Assembly (NCBI GenBank): GCA_013398175.1
Contig: VZRZ01008700.1
Coordinates: 1 to 64,000, forward strand
Source: Climacteris rufus
Lineage: Eukaryota; Chordata; Aves; Passeriformes; Climacteridae
Length of the DNA: 64,000 nucleotides
Reading direction: 5' to 3'
Each line of letters starts with the position of its first letter. Within the stretch, counting starts at the first letter, position 1. The position numbers and the translations under genes were made by a program. Of this stretch, positions 37,365 through 50,800 are shown one piece after another. Below the pieces are notes generated by a model. It searched no databases. It was given only the letters and a program-made list of their open reading frames with translations, and was not told where the DNA came from.

Positions 37365-40300
37365 GTAATTCATGATACTTGTCCTTGATGTCTCTAAAAT
37401 GGTGACAAAGTCTTTCCTTCCTGGTAAGGGAAGGGAGGAGCAGAAGAGATGCTGGGTAATATTTCAGCAGCCTGAGGGCTGAGGTGATGGGATGTGGAAC
37501 CAAAGCCCAATGGGAGCATCCTGAATCTCCTGTTTTTGGCCCATGTGGTCTTCTGACTGCAATGACATCTAAAGGCAGGGTGATCTGGGGAAGAGAGGAG
37601 GCACAGGAAAAGGCTAATGGCACATTTACAAACATTTACCATTGCAAAAGTCTAATTTCACAGGAATATAGGCTTAAAAGGAACTTTTGCATGTTTAGAT
37701 AGTAGCTTAGGTTACTATCCAGGTTATTTGGATTCTGTTTCTTTTGCTCAGAATTATTTATGCAAACTGTTTAATTCTTTGATTTTTCTCTGTCTGACCT
37801 AAAATAGGGACACTCTTGTTCATTAAACCTTCTTGTAACTCCTGGTGTGTAGCAATGCAAATGTAATTTTCACTGCAGAGGATCTTTTAAGTCATTTAAC
37901 AAATAAGAAAATAGGAAAACCAGAATTAATTCTGATCCAATGTATATAGATACACACCCAACTATGTTTAATTTGCTCTAGTCATATCATGCCTCTGGTC
38001 ATGACACAATAAAAGACTGTATATTTTATTCTATCCAGATGTTTTTCTTTCTATTCAATTCTAGTTGAAGCACAAAGAGGATATGCTCTGCTTTTACTTA
38101 CCCTACTTTGTATATCACAACATTCTCATAAAACTTAAATTATTTTTTCTGAGATTTTAAGTATCAAAACTTCAAAAGAAGGGAAAAAAGGAAGACATAA
38201 TGCCCTTTTAACACCAATATTCAGAAATGCTATATTTGCACTTAGTGTCTTGTGACTAGAATTTGGCTTTTTATTTTAAACTCAGCTTCAGATTCACTAT
38301 AAGCTCCCAATTTACTGTGAAGCATGATTTCATCTGAATATTTTACACCTAACATACATTTTTTTACAGAATGAAAATATAATTTTTGCCTTGTTCTATA
38401 AACCTAAGTCCATATTTATTCATGACATTCCCCAACTAATCTTTTTCACCTGATAGGCATATAAAGTTTTTTTACTTTTTATAGCTATCATACTCTTTCA
38501 TCTGGTTTGAAACCAGCTTTAATGAGAGAAAATAAGTCCTATTTGAAGTGTAATAATAAAAAGTTTTATGACATAAAGTCTCTGCACTTACTATTCCTCA
38601 TAATAAGGTGTTTCCTAAATGTGGAAAAATGTGTCTTTATTTCCATCAGATGTTGAAGATGAATTTTTCTGAAAAGCAAAACTCCTCTTGTGTAAAATCA
38701 TAAGTTTATGAAGCTAACTTTGATTATACATGTATTTATAAGTGTATCTAATAATGCTTTTCTGCTTGTTGCTTAGGATATTTTCTATTCATTTAAAAAA
38801 ACAGTGGAGATAAAAATGCTTTTGCAAGTCCATGTTTTATATTAAAATGCTCAGAGTATTATTCCTCTGAATAATTTAAAAGATTATTGAAAAGTGATCC
38901 TCTTATCACTAATAATAAATTTTCCCTTGGTGAATCATTAGTAATTCAGATTTGTCAGTTAGTGGAACACAGGTATTTAAATGGATGCAAATATTTTAAT
39001 TTATTCTCACTTAATAAACATCTGATTTATTAAAGAACAAACAACTTGATAATTTTCAGTTAAATCTGAGAGAGATTTTTTTCTTAGATAGGCTTTGTAG
39101 TGCCCTGAATAACAGCCATGCACTCTGTAGAAGCTGTACTCTACTTGATACTGAAGAATATACAAATAAATTTCTTATTTATTTTAGTACTAAAATGATA
39201 CACTACTTGAGAAATGCAGAAAACAAAAATTGTGATGGAAATACAATCTTCAAATACCATTTTTAAGGTCTTACAAAGATTGACAGTATTTGTGCCACAA
39301 AGTACAAATAAATTACTATAATTGTCTGTGCCCACAGAACTTTTTGGGGTTACAGCATATGTTTTCACTCAGAACGTGTTCTTCCATTTTACCATCTTGA
39401 TCTTTCACATTTCAAAGCTTATTTATAGAAAATTATTTCATTCTGATGTCACCATAATTTTTAATTTATTTTCTACTTACCCACAGATTCAGCATTTTAT
39501 TTTTGGTCCTTCACAGAAAACTCACCACAAAAACCTGGTCTTATCCAAAATACACTGGTACTACTTAGGAAAATTGTGTTTCTGAAAAAGTCTAACATTG
39601 GCCTACTTCAAAACATTCTGCAGAGTTGTTGAAATCTGTTTGTACTACTGTCTCTTAACCTTAACAGGGGAGAGATAACAGCCCCGGATCTGGTTCATAT
39701 AAAGTATCAGCAATGCAAATTCATGCCTGCAGATATATCCTGAAATTGATGAAAAAGAGGAAGACAATGGAAAGTTCCAGTAATGTGATCCCTTTCTCAA
39801 AGGGCAGTAACATTTAGATGTGAAAATACTTGCAGGGCTTTTAGGGCTTCAGGGCTGCAAGATAGCAAGGTTTTAGATTTTGGACTTTTTTTTTGTTTAT
39901 TTTTCTTTTATTTCCCCAGTACTGGCAAAAGGGTAAGTAATTTTTTCCAATACTAAAAAATAAACTTCATGCAAACTTCATGTAATAGTGGATATACTCC
40001 ATTTAAAGACATGGATAGCTCTCATCTACAGGTTCCCAAAGCTCATAGCCTCTAAGAGATGGCAGGTGGCAGAATCTCACCTTTAACAAATGATGGTCAT
40101 CTTTGGAGAGCTCTGTAAGATACCTGTATGTGTAATGACCATGAATGCTCAAAATCCATTAAAGTAAATGAAAAAATCTCACAAGACATGGTGGCTTTTG
40201 TACGTAACAGATGGGGAGAGATCTTCAGAGGAGGTAAAACTTGGCTTGAAGAGAGCTCTGATGTTTCTTAGCTGTTGAGAATTTGTACAATATTGAAAGG

Positions 40301-42576
40301 AACTTAAGGAGTAGCCACTGGAAAAGGATAAATTTTTATTCAACCTCTTGACCTCTAATAATGAAATGTTATAACTTTCCTTCATTTTAAACTGAATAGG
40401 TTATTCACAGTCCTTTATCTCTTACTGTATTTTCTTATGTGTTTTATATGTAAGCTGTCTTTTTTTCTATTTGCCCTGATTTTTAAAATCATGTAGACTC
40501 CAAGAGGGGCTGCATATATGAAAGTAAATAGTTTTTTAAATTCTAAATGCTGCTTTCACAAATACATCCTACAAATATTCCCTCTTGTACTGTCGGGGAA
40601 TGCATGTAAAATGAGATGAGAGAAGCAGAGGAGAAATATTCCCAGCTCTGCACAGCGTAGAGGAGATAGAAATAACACACCTTTCTACAAAGACTCAAAC
40701 ATTTCTGGAAGATTGAGAGCCAAAATAAATCGCTTCTGTAGGAAAGTACTAAAGAGTACCATTTATAGGTGTACATGTATAGTTATTTACTGAAAAATCT
40801 GTAAGAAATCCCTGAAATATCAGTAATGTCTAACCTGATTCTGACCATCAGTGCCCAGTGATCTTAGAAGAGGAAAGTGCAGAATAATCATATTAAGGGA
40901 ACTGTGAGCAAGGACAGCATAAAACATGGAGGCGTCAAACTGCTACATTCTTTTGGATACCCCCCTGGAAGTGATTTACCTGGAAAAAAAGAAAAAGGAG
41001 GTGGCATATGGGATTGAAAACCCAGAAACAAAGATAGAATCAATCCTTCTATGGGTTGCTGAGAGAAAACTAGACACAGCTCTAGAGACAGGGCAGTTCA
41101 TAGTCTGTTGAGCTACTAAGATGAAAATAGTCCAAGACAAAGGCAGTAAGGGAAAATAATTTGCTACTTGAATGACATTGACTTTAGGGTCAGCATAGGT
41201 AAAGTCTCTTTTCTCACCTATCTTCACCTTTGCTTATGAAGAAAGGTATTTTACAGAAAAAAACAAAACAACAATAAAACAACAACAAAACAAACCAAAA
41301 CTAAGTACTATTACTATCTGTCCTTGAAAACATTGCAACTTCTGTAGCTTTATTGTCTTACTGTCTTAATCTTTTTTTTCCTCTTTAATCTTCCTGGATA
41401 ATGTTTATATATCCTAACAACGCTTAGTGCAATAGACAGTGTCATTTGAAATGGAATGTCAGACGATGTTCCCACTATTTAATTCCTCCAAAACAATTAT
41501 AAGGGTCAACAGAAACTCACAGATCCGTAGTGAGTAATCTTTTAGAAATGCAAGTGCATAGTGAGAATTTTATCTTTTAAAATCTGCTGCATGACAAAGC
41601 AAAATTTTGTGTTATAGGGGAAAACTACGATCCATCTATAATTAGACAAATGTGGAGATCATACATTTTAGCTGTGGAACCAAGTATTAGAACTTGCTGT
41701 TTAATTAAAATATGAGTACTCCACTTACTAGGCAATTTTTGCTCTGTCTCTTTGGCATTTGAAAATGTAGAAAGCTGGCCATCTATTTTCTGTCCCTTGT
41801 TTGAAATGCCTAGTTTCTATTTACGAAATAATTCTGAAGTTATTATTTTTAATAGCCTTTTTAAAAAATGTGAAATCTGGTTGAAAAGTCAAATCAATTT
41901 AAAATTATTTTAAATCCATTGGTTGACCTGCTCCAAGTATTCAAAAACGTTAGTGAGGCACAGCCAGTGTAGTTCTTTACATAATTCTCTCTTTAAATAT
42001 TGTGACATATATAAATACTTACATAAATGCATTAATTTTATACAATAGAATTTTTAGAAAAAATACTGAGTCATGAACACACTATAATTTTATTAGTATT
42101 TAAGAATTTGAAGTAAAAGCCAATATGATTAATTTTTAGAATGGAGAGGTGAGCTATTTCTTACAGGATATCATTTTCCTTTAGAAATACTGTGTACTTC
42201 CTTGAACACTTAATATCATGATCATTCTGTCCTTAGAATATAGAAGATTACAAAATAAAAAGGGATTGTCATGTTGTCATTATCTAAACAGCAAATCTAA
42301 AAATATTTAACAGACTTACACAATACTTTTTTGTATTTAAAGCATTACAAAAGTCTGTTTCAGATAGCTCACTCATTTGAAATGAAAACATGTCATCTGA
42401 AATGCCAAAATGTCCTGTCTGCTGTGAGACGGCATTTTGTGTGGACTCAAAATTCCCATTAGTGTTGTTATATTAGGAATATAGAAGAATCATGATATTC
42501 TGTTCTGTACTAAACTGTCAATAGGCTTGATTCTCAGTAAATCTGTAACATAAGTCTGAGATTTCTCTGACCTAAC

Positions 42577-42598
42577 CACAGTTATTCCACAGTTATTC
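42577..42598. repeat. 11-bp tandem duplication
   Basis: CCACAGTTATT occurs twice in direct succession. Confidence 0.85.
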
Positions 42599-42957
42599 CA
42601 GCGACTCTAAGATAATCTTCAAGGCTTTATCTTTCATCTCTGGAGTTGCCGCTTTCCTTTGGACACTTCATCACGTTTTATATTAAGCACCAAAAGCCAT
42701 GGAATAGAGAGATATTCATTTGCCATTACATGCAGAAAAACCGTTTGTGACTAGTTTAGATTTGGACACCTTACATTTTTGACAGCTGTGGCTGGGTTAG
42801 TCACATCTTCAGTATTCTTAGGCTTTCTTTTCTAGATATTTTAAAAACACCTTTTCTGAGATAACAGTGCAAAAAGTAAGAATATGAATGAGTAATTATT
42901 GGAAACATTTATACAGCGACAACTTTCCAGTAATATAATGGTGGTTATATTTTGTTC

Positions 42958-42989
42958 CTTGTAGGCTAAGGCACTTGTAGGCTAAGGCT
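42958..42989. repeat. 16-bp tandem duplication
   Basis: CTTGTAGGCTAAGGC(A/T) occurs twice in direct succession, followed by a further TAAGG. Confidence 0.85.
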
Positions 42990-44951
42990 AAGGTACCACT
43001 CCAAACATAAATGTGAATTTGCTTGCCAGACTCTCAACAGGATTACATCAGCTGGTTTAGGAGAAAATTGAGAAAAGTTTTTGAGCAGTGGAAAAACTCT
43101 GAGTGATGATATTTTTCACAACTAAGAGAAAAGGTAAAATTAATGCAGTGCCAGACAGTAAACAAAAATTCAGAGTTACTTCACAAAAATCTCTGCATTT
43201 CTGTTTTTGTCTCATATCAAAGAACTGCTCAAGAAAGTCTGTGCTACAGGAATAATACATCTCTGGCTGTTTAATCTGGGAATACTAGTCAAGGCTCCCC
43301 ACTTCTAGCTGAAAAATATCTCAGAAATCAGTCTTTACATGTATTACTCTATTTAATCATCTATTACTCTATTTACTTAATAAAAATTCAACTAGATTAT
43401 TCAGAAGAAGTTGCTATACTAAGGAATACTAAAGAAAATGGTGAAGGGGAAATGGTGGAAAGGATAGATTTCAGTTTTGCTGTTGAAATGTTTACTGAAT
43501 AACTATTTGCTCTGAGCTTTTTCGGTTTCCTTTGTAGCTGAACATAGCTGGACAAAATTACTTAATCAGCTAGTGATTCTTGCAAAGTGCTCTTTTCTGT
43601 TACAGAATTGACTAACGTGTAATGGACAATTTTGTTCAGAAAGCAGAGTTCTGTAAACAATATCTTTTGAGGATCATTCTGATTTGTCCGAAATGATGTT
43701 TCAGTTGCTTCAATAACTTTCAACAGTGCTTGGAAGACACATCAACATGCTCAGTTTATATAAATAAAAGTCTCCAGGGTTAAAGTTTAGAAATGGCAAC
43801 AGAAAAGAGCACTAAGATAAGCTACAAAGAAGCAGGAACTATGACAGAATTAGAACTCTTTAAAGTTTACCTTGACCTTCAGGGCAGCTTCTAATCCTCA
43901 TCGAAACATGTGTTTTTGTTTATCTCCCTGAAGTTCTCAAAGGATTCTCTGGAATGAAAACTGCAAACAGATTTGAATTAGAAGTTTGCATTACTGGCAA
44001 CTCTAAAAGAAATGATGTTATGTCCATGGCTCAAACCACAGTTTTTTATGCCTGCAAACTTTGTATTTGTTTGGATAAAGGCCTTGAAGCCCAGCTCCTT
44101 TAGAAGATTATGAGCATTAAAAAAAAAAAAAAAAAAGCCATGCATACCATCCAAATACAAGGTTTTGCACATATTTGCCAGATGAAAGCAAGCAGTACCT
44201 ACCAGTACAAAAAATCAGATCTGGTTGAAACAGAATGTTCACAAATTAATTTCCTTTCCATTTATGTCTCAGTGGAATTGTTTTTATCAGTTGAAAATCA
44301 CCAGAGAAAATTGGAGGAAAAGGGAAGAGAGCAAATGAAAAAAAAAAAGCTAAAATCTTTCAATTGCCTTATACCTGCTTCAATTGATTTTATAGTTAAA
44401 CAAATCACTTCTGCTAAATTGCATATGTACTTCTTATCAGTTACTACTCATGAATAATTAATATTCCTTATAAAGCATGATTTTAATTGTAAGGAACATT
44501 TGCTTCAATTTTAAAACTAGGATCAAAACAAGGTTTGCGTGACTGTCTGGATGCCAGTGTCTAAATACTCTGTATATTACAATGACTCTGAACTCTTCAC
44601 CATGCCCAAGAGTCTCTCCAAGGTTCTCCCTGCATGGACTTGGGTTGATAGGCTCCTTAAGGTCATCTTTGCCCGGGGGTTTAAATCAATACTGTCAGGT
44701 CATTTGGCCATGGTTACAGAAGAACAGTATATGGGGTTTCTCTACTGATGCCTGCATTACCCACTGGTTAGAAAAATCATGCCCTTAAATCAAAATAGTT
44801 GTATCAGCATGGTCCTATTCCTTCTCTTCCGTCTTTCAAATAGTTATGCTTCCCTTTTTTTATCCTGCACTCAATGATGCATTTCTAGCAATGTCTTTCA
44901 GCAGCAAACATGTCTTTTCTTGTGGTATAGTGTGAAAGAAGTATATACATA

Positions 44952-45494
44952 TGTGGAGGGCTGCCAGCCACTGGCGCTGGAGCTCTCTGCTCTCCCTTGG
45001 AGAAAAGATGCCTGAAGGCCAAATCCCCAGACATAAGAACTCTCCTAAAGCTCACGGTGACCAGAGGCTACCCCCAACATGCCTTGCTCTTTTTATGGTA
45101 ATAATCTGTATCCTGTTGGTTAAACTGATGTTCATCCCACCCTGCCTTCCCCATATAAACCCCCTGTAAGCACCCCTGACTTCCAGGGGAAAGCTTAGCC
45201 AGGTCCCTTCACAAGGATAGCTGAATAAAGCTTACCTGTGAAATTCACTTCACTAAGGCTCCCTCATCTCTCTCTCCATCCCCAGGCCTGCCCGGGTGGT
45301 CTCTTACTGAGCTGATACCACAAGGAGCTGAATCACTAGCTGAAATCACTTGTAGCCATAGCGGCTGCACCCTCTGAGACCACCCGTTGCTCCGAGAGGT
45401 TGCAGAGACCCCTGGAAAAGCTTTTCCCTTATGGGAGGCTTTTTCTAGGAAGATCGCAACTCCGGTTAGCCCTTGGGCACCCCCTGGCTGGACA
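44952..45494 (+). mobile_element. Solo LTR with perfect 6-bp target duplication
   Basis: A 543-bp element starting TGTGGAGGGC and ending GGCTGGACA, with perfect flanks TACATA at 44946-44951 and 45495-45500. The TATA box TATAAA is at 45154-45159 and the AATAAA poly(A) signal at 45224-45229, 70 bp downstream, so R is short and U5 is long (about 250 bp). It is GC-richer than its surroundings. No internal retroviral sequence is adjacent. The 99-codon minus-strand frame (45245-45544) is antisense to U5. The 6-bp duplication suggests an ERVK-like or alpharetrovirus-like integrase. Confidence 0.9.
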
Positions 45495-45500
45495 TACATA

Positions 45501-47742
45501 GATTTGCACAGCAGAGTTTGGCCAGTGGGCTGTTGCAGAAGCAAAGCAATTCCCTGAGGAGACTGTGGATTGCAAAACTCCTCAGATTGGATAACACCAG
45601 CAGAAAGACCTATTAATCTAAAACATTGGCTGATTAGATTGTGGGGTAAGATGTGGATGAGGTCAGGTGAAAGATTCTCATGACCCCCAAACTACAGAGC
45701 ATTATCTCTGTTCCTGGGGTTATTATAGCCAAATGGTTAGATCTTTCTCCCAGCAGGGAGATGGTGATGAGCCACTTTAGTAAGTGGCATAAGAACATTT
45801 TGACATTTTTCACATAGCTATAAGACTGGTTGTTGCCCAAAGTAGCTGCTTCAGTTTGTTTGGGCTTTTTCATCTCTTTGACCATCTGATTTATTAATGC
45901 CAGCTATAACCAGACATTGGGATAAAAAATGTCAACAATGAAGCAATAAAATTAACACAAAATAGTGTACCCTAACAAGGTCATTACAAATGTTTATAAA
46001 CTCCCAGTTCTTCCCCAGAACTACAGCAGCCCTATTGTATAAGACAGCTATAAAAGGTATATATTGCCCCAAAAATGCTTTGACCATGACTCTCAAAAAT
46101 TCTGTAAAGCCAATAGTCTTTTATGTAGATTAAAGACAAGATTACACGTAAGTGCTTATTAAGTGTTTATTAGGAAGAAATGGAAAAGGCATTCTTCCCT
46201 GAGTTAGCCCAGTCTTCCAGCCACATAGTGGTCATACTCATACTATTTACAAGTGTGATCTCTAATTCAAGTTATTCCAAGGTTGTGGCTGAATTTCCCT
46301 GCCACACACCTTTCCAGTCAGGTACCTTAATGAAAGTATGCAGATTACTGGGAAGGCAAAATGAATAATCAGGGGATTAAAATGAGTTCAAACCTAAATA
46401 GTATTGAAGAAAGTACCTCGAGAAGGTAGGAAAATCCATATAAAAACCTCTTTTATTATGCCTCCTCTGAAGTTTGCAGCACGAGGAAATGGAGCTACCT
46501 CACAATTTTAAAATGAAAGCAACCACTCTAAAAATGTATCACAAGAAAAATAAAATTATCCATATGAAGGCATAGGAAAACTCTGGCACTGACATTATCT
46601 AAGCAGTGTAAGCAATTTATTGAGTTATTAACACAAGCCAGAAATGGCATTACCATACCTCATTGTTAACTTGAGGAGTGAATAAAGTTCATAAAAATTT
46701 ATAATTGTGTAATGTTTATCAAAATTGCTACATAGCACAGTGCTCAGTGAAAATAGATCAAAGGACGTCGGAAGTATTAGCATTATAACAAAAACAAACT
46801 GATTAGACTTTTAATTTGCTTCTTTCATAAAATCCTATTTGATGGCAATAGAATAGAGGATGAAGTAGAGGACAGTCATTCAAAGTGAACAAGAGTCAAT
46901 CAGTGCTGAGGAATCAAGGAAAAAATGCTTGGAAAAAGCCTAGAAAATTGAACTTATCTGGACATATAAACCTGATCTGCTTAAACCTGTATAAATATAT
47001 AGACATAGAATCTATACCTATTTCGTTAAATAACTGTTAGAGATTGACTTTTACTATTAGCATATGACAGCAAGACCAGGTACAATACCTTTATATATAT
47101 TTATAACTTTACTGGTTTTATATTTAATTGCAAAATTGTATTAAAACTGTGAATGTAATAAAAATTCTTGATATGCTGTAAAACACTTGGAGTGCAATTT
47201 TGTGGGAGGAAGATCAAATGCATAGTACAATTTTATGAAAGCATTGTAGCTAACAGCATTTAGTGCTGATACCAGGGACATAAGATATCCTTGTTCAGGT
47301 GCTAAAACCTTCCTTCAAAACAGTTCTTTATGGAAAGGAGTGTGCTGAAGGACTAATTATCTTTTTACTTTCTTACTGATCAATACTGTTTCATCTCATT
47401 TCTTTCCTGAAGGTAAAAGAAAATCCTCCTGGGTTGTGGATAATTACAATGGGTAAAGAAATAGTGTGCTGGTGTATTGCTTATATAATAAAGAAATAAT
47501 GCAAGATAGCAATAAATACCAGTACAATATATATGCTTTGCACAGTAGCAACCATTCCAATAAAAGCTGAAGGTTTGAAAACTTAAAACTTATCTGAATA
47601 GTACATGAAGAGCAAGTCAGCTGTTACAGATTTACAGCACGATTTCCTTAGAAAAGGACCCTGGGCGGGTAAAAATATATTTCTTCATGTTTGCTAAGGA
47701 CATTAACAAAACCTGTAAATGTAATACAAACTCTTAAGTGAA
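45501..47742. other. AT-rich non-genic DNA
   Basis: No supported gene. The 45634-45885 minus-strand frame has no recognisable domain. Confidence 0.6.
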
Positions 47743-47816
47743 TGGTCCATATGGGGATCAAATCCACAACCTTGGCATTAATAGCATCATGCTCTAAACA
47801 ATTGAGGTGATTTCAA
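47743..47816 (-). pseudogene. tRNA-Ile-like pseudogene
   Basis: Read on the minus strand, this follows eukaryotic tRNA-Ile (AAU): CTCAATTGTTTAGAGC (D arm), GATGCTATTAATGCC (anticodon arm) and a B-box-like GATTTGATCCCC, ending ATGGACCA. The 5' half of the acceptor stem no longer pairs with the 3' half, the A box is degraded and the anticodon position reads ATT instead of AAT. No CCA is encoded beyond the discriminator. It is therefore not a working tRNA. It could be an old tRNA copy or the head of a tRNA-Ile-derived SINE, but no CR1-like tail follows it. Confidence 0.72.
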
Positions 47817-50800
47817 TGGCTTAGTTCGTCAACTCATAGAACTGATGATGCAAATTCTTCTTTTCATTATTTATTTGGAAAGATAAATACAGGGACAGAG
47901 AGATAATCACCCTGAACATCAAAGATTAGAACTTTAATAATTTGTAAATGTGCAGGTGAACCTTATCTCCAAGTCCTTTGGTATCTACTAGGTCTTGGGC
48001 AACAGCTTACATAAACCCATATTTGATAGCTTAGTATCAACACTGTGTAAATTAAACTAGCTTTCATCTTGGAAACATGCAGAAAATTATGTGACTTCCA
48101 AGAATTATAGTGCAAATCAAAAGGAGAAGTACTATATTTTAATTAACATATTCTAGTGCATTCAAAAGAAGTCACTGAAATATTTATAACTATATTAACT
48201 GCTTAGTTATAATCATGTATTCAGCTGCACACATTTCTAAGACGGGAATAGTTAATACAGCCTGGTTAAAAATAAAAATGTCTAGAGGAATCAAGAAGCT
48301 TAGGTTGATTCCATTTTACAGAGGTTGGAAACACTTTTGATGTTTAGGAATGTTTCATTTGTTAATCCACCTCTCTTTATTTCACCAACTCCACAGAAAC
48401 TATATTTCTTTAAAAACAATTTTCACCAATTACATTGGCTTGCTAGTATTAAATTTTCCCAGTAAATGTTTCTGGTAAATTTTCCCAGTTTTCATAACGA
48501 TCACTCATGATCAGCTTCTGTGGCCTTTATTCAGACAAAATATCTCTGGAAATGACAAACATTTGTTTTGTGATCCTCAAAGGGCAGCAAAAAAAAAAAA
48601 AAAGTAAGCAGCTCACTTTGGCAATCTCTTCACTTTATATAAGACTGTTCAGATTCAAGAAGACCATAGTTACTGTTCCTAACAACAGCCATAAAACTAA
48701 GAGAGTTAGTATATAGATGTCTTCATCCATCACAAGTGAGAAATCTGTTGTCAGAATGGTCAGTGCAGTTTCCTTAGTGTAATTTGATTTAATGCCACCT
48801 CACCTAAGGTCATGGAAATTTAAAAGCTGCCCTGAAAACAAGTGTGCTTAGTTTCTCCAGAATGGTTGAAATGCAAAGCTTGAAAAAGTCACCAATGTCC
48901 ACACAAAGAGTTGGTAGAGAAGCATTATTTGGCATTTTGTCCACTTATTATTGTTTATTTTAGAGAAAACTATAACCACAGTTTCTGTAAAGGAAGAAAA
49001 ACATAATAAAGTTTAAAATGTCAAATAGCAGAAAATATTATGGCTGCTAATAGTCTGGGAGATTCATGCTGGAATTTTTTGCTCATCCAATTTAAAGATT
49101 TCACCCTTAGCCTACCCTGTAGCTACTACCCTAAATATTTCAAGAATATCTGACCTTTACATGGATATTGCCTGATCTTCATCCATACTGACATACACTC
49201 TTTCCTAAGTTCAATATATTTTACTACGTTTTTTTCTGATTTAATACACTTATTTATAGTTTCTTCTTGAGATACTAAAGATCTAATTAGAGACATTTCT
49301 TAGGTGATCTTTGATCTTGCTAGTCAAAATAATTAATAACTTAATTAGCGTCTGGTTTTAGAGAAATTTACTTTCTTTTACTCTTAGCTTTTCCTAAAAT
49401 TTCTTTGATGAGGGACTAGAGTTTAGACATAATTTAAAAAACTGCAATTCAGCCTCTTGAGAAATCTGAAAATATTTTATCTAGATTCCAGAGTTCATTC
49501 CTACATCTTTACAGCCTTAATTCACCTATTTTTTGTTAAAGGGTTAATTATGGAATTATGACTGTAATATTAAGATATCAGACTTTACTTTCTTGACCTG
49601 TTGTGTCTCTATTATTACCAATATGAGTATGCATAAAATCTATAATCTTCATCGGAATCCAGTTTTGAAAAGGTAAAAAATTAATATTACTTCCAAACAC
49701 TACATTACATAACAAAAGAAAAAATATTTATATTTAATGCTATTTTGCTTTGCTATAGCACATTTTTTATGACATGGTACTTTTATTAATATTTTTTGCT
49801 GTACTAATTAGTAGTAATGTTGTTCTGAAACACTGTGACTGCAGAACAGTTTATTACTAATCACCATGAATTCTGTATCCATTTTCTGACTCTGAAACTC
49901 TGGAAGATGTTTCTCCTTTCACACGACTGCAATGCAAGGAGACCTGTCCTTAATTCAATGTGTGAAACCCCATTTCTTTAAAGCTAACCTTTCAGGAGAC
50001 AGAGTTGAAGTACATTTTTACTTACATATATGTCCACTTCAATTTGGAAGCTTCACTTAAGTGTGATGCACTCATAGGGAAAAAAAAAAAAAAAAGAACT
50101 ACAGGAATATATTTATGGCTTTCACAGATTTCCAGGTTACCAGGCATCAACACAATTTCTCTTTATTTTTCAGTCTTAGTAATTGGGTTTACTTATGTAA
50201 AAAAGACTCCATAATTAAACTTCTAATAATTAAACAGAGAATTCTGCTTTTTTGCTTTCTCTCATATTCATTAAATTGAGTTATAGTCCTCAAATATTTT
50301 TCTTTTCCTGGAATTTCCTTCATGAGGCCCACTTTTGTGACATTTTGTAGCCTTCAGAGAAAACACAAGCAGAGAAGTGGAAGTTTTAAAAACATTGCTG
50401 AATAGATACATAGCTATGTTTCACTGTAAGAGTTTTTATTTAATTTTCCTCTCTAGTCTAGGAATGATAGACTTGATTCTTCAACACACAGATCAGAAAT
50501 AGATAGTGAAGCTTGGTTGACCAGGTTTATTGTAAAGCTTTTTTATTAATTCAGTATGCAGTGTAATGGGGCTAAGTAAGAGCTGGGGTACCTGATGACG
50601 GTAAGCCATGAACAAAAGTAACGTGTTGATTAGACAGAGGTTTAAAAGAGCACATTAAAATGGCTTCCAATTTTTTTCTGCTCTTATTTTGAAATATCCT
50701 CCTAGATACTATGCAATGCTGAAACCATATTTTAAATACAGTAATGGAATTGACCTGTCTCTCAATGACTAGTATTCTATCCAAATTGTTGAGGGACTTG

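Larger units (their letters stand above)
35896..44945. other. Long AT-rich non-genic stretch
   Basis: Nine kilobases without a recognisable gene or interspersed repeat. Minor items: an A run at 36286-36299, an exon-like segment (37203-37364), an ACAA-rich run (41255-41300), two small tandem duplications (42577-42598 and 42958-42989) and an 18-A run (44119-44136). Confidence 0.6.

Noticed and set aside
37297..37635. 112-codon minus-strand frame
   Set aside because: No recognisable domain, it overlaps open frames on the other strand, and nothing about promoter, splice or homology supports it.
45245..45544. 99-codon minus-strand frame
   Set aside because: Antisense to the U5 region of the LTR at 44952-45494.
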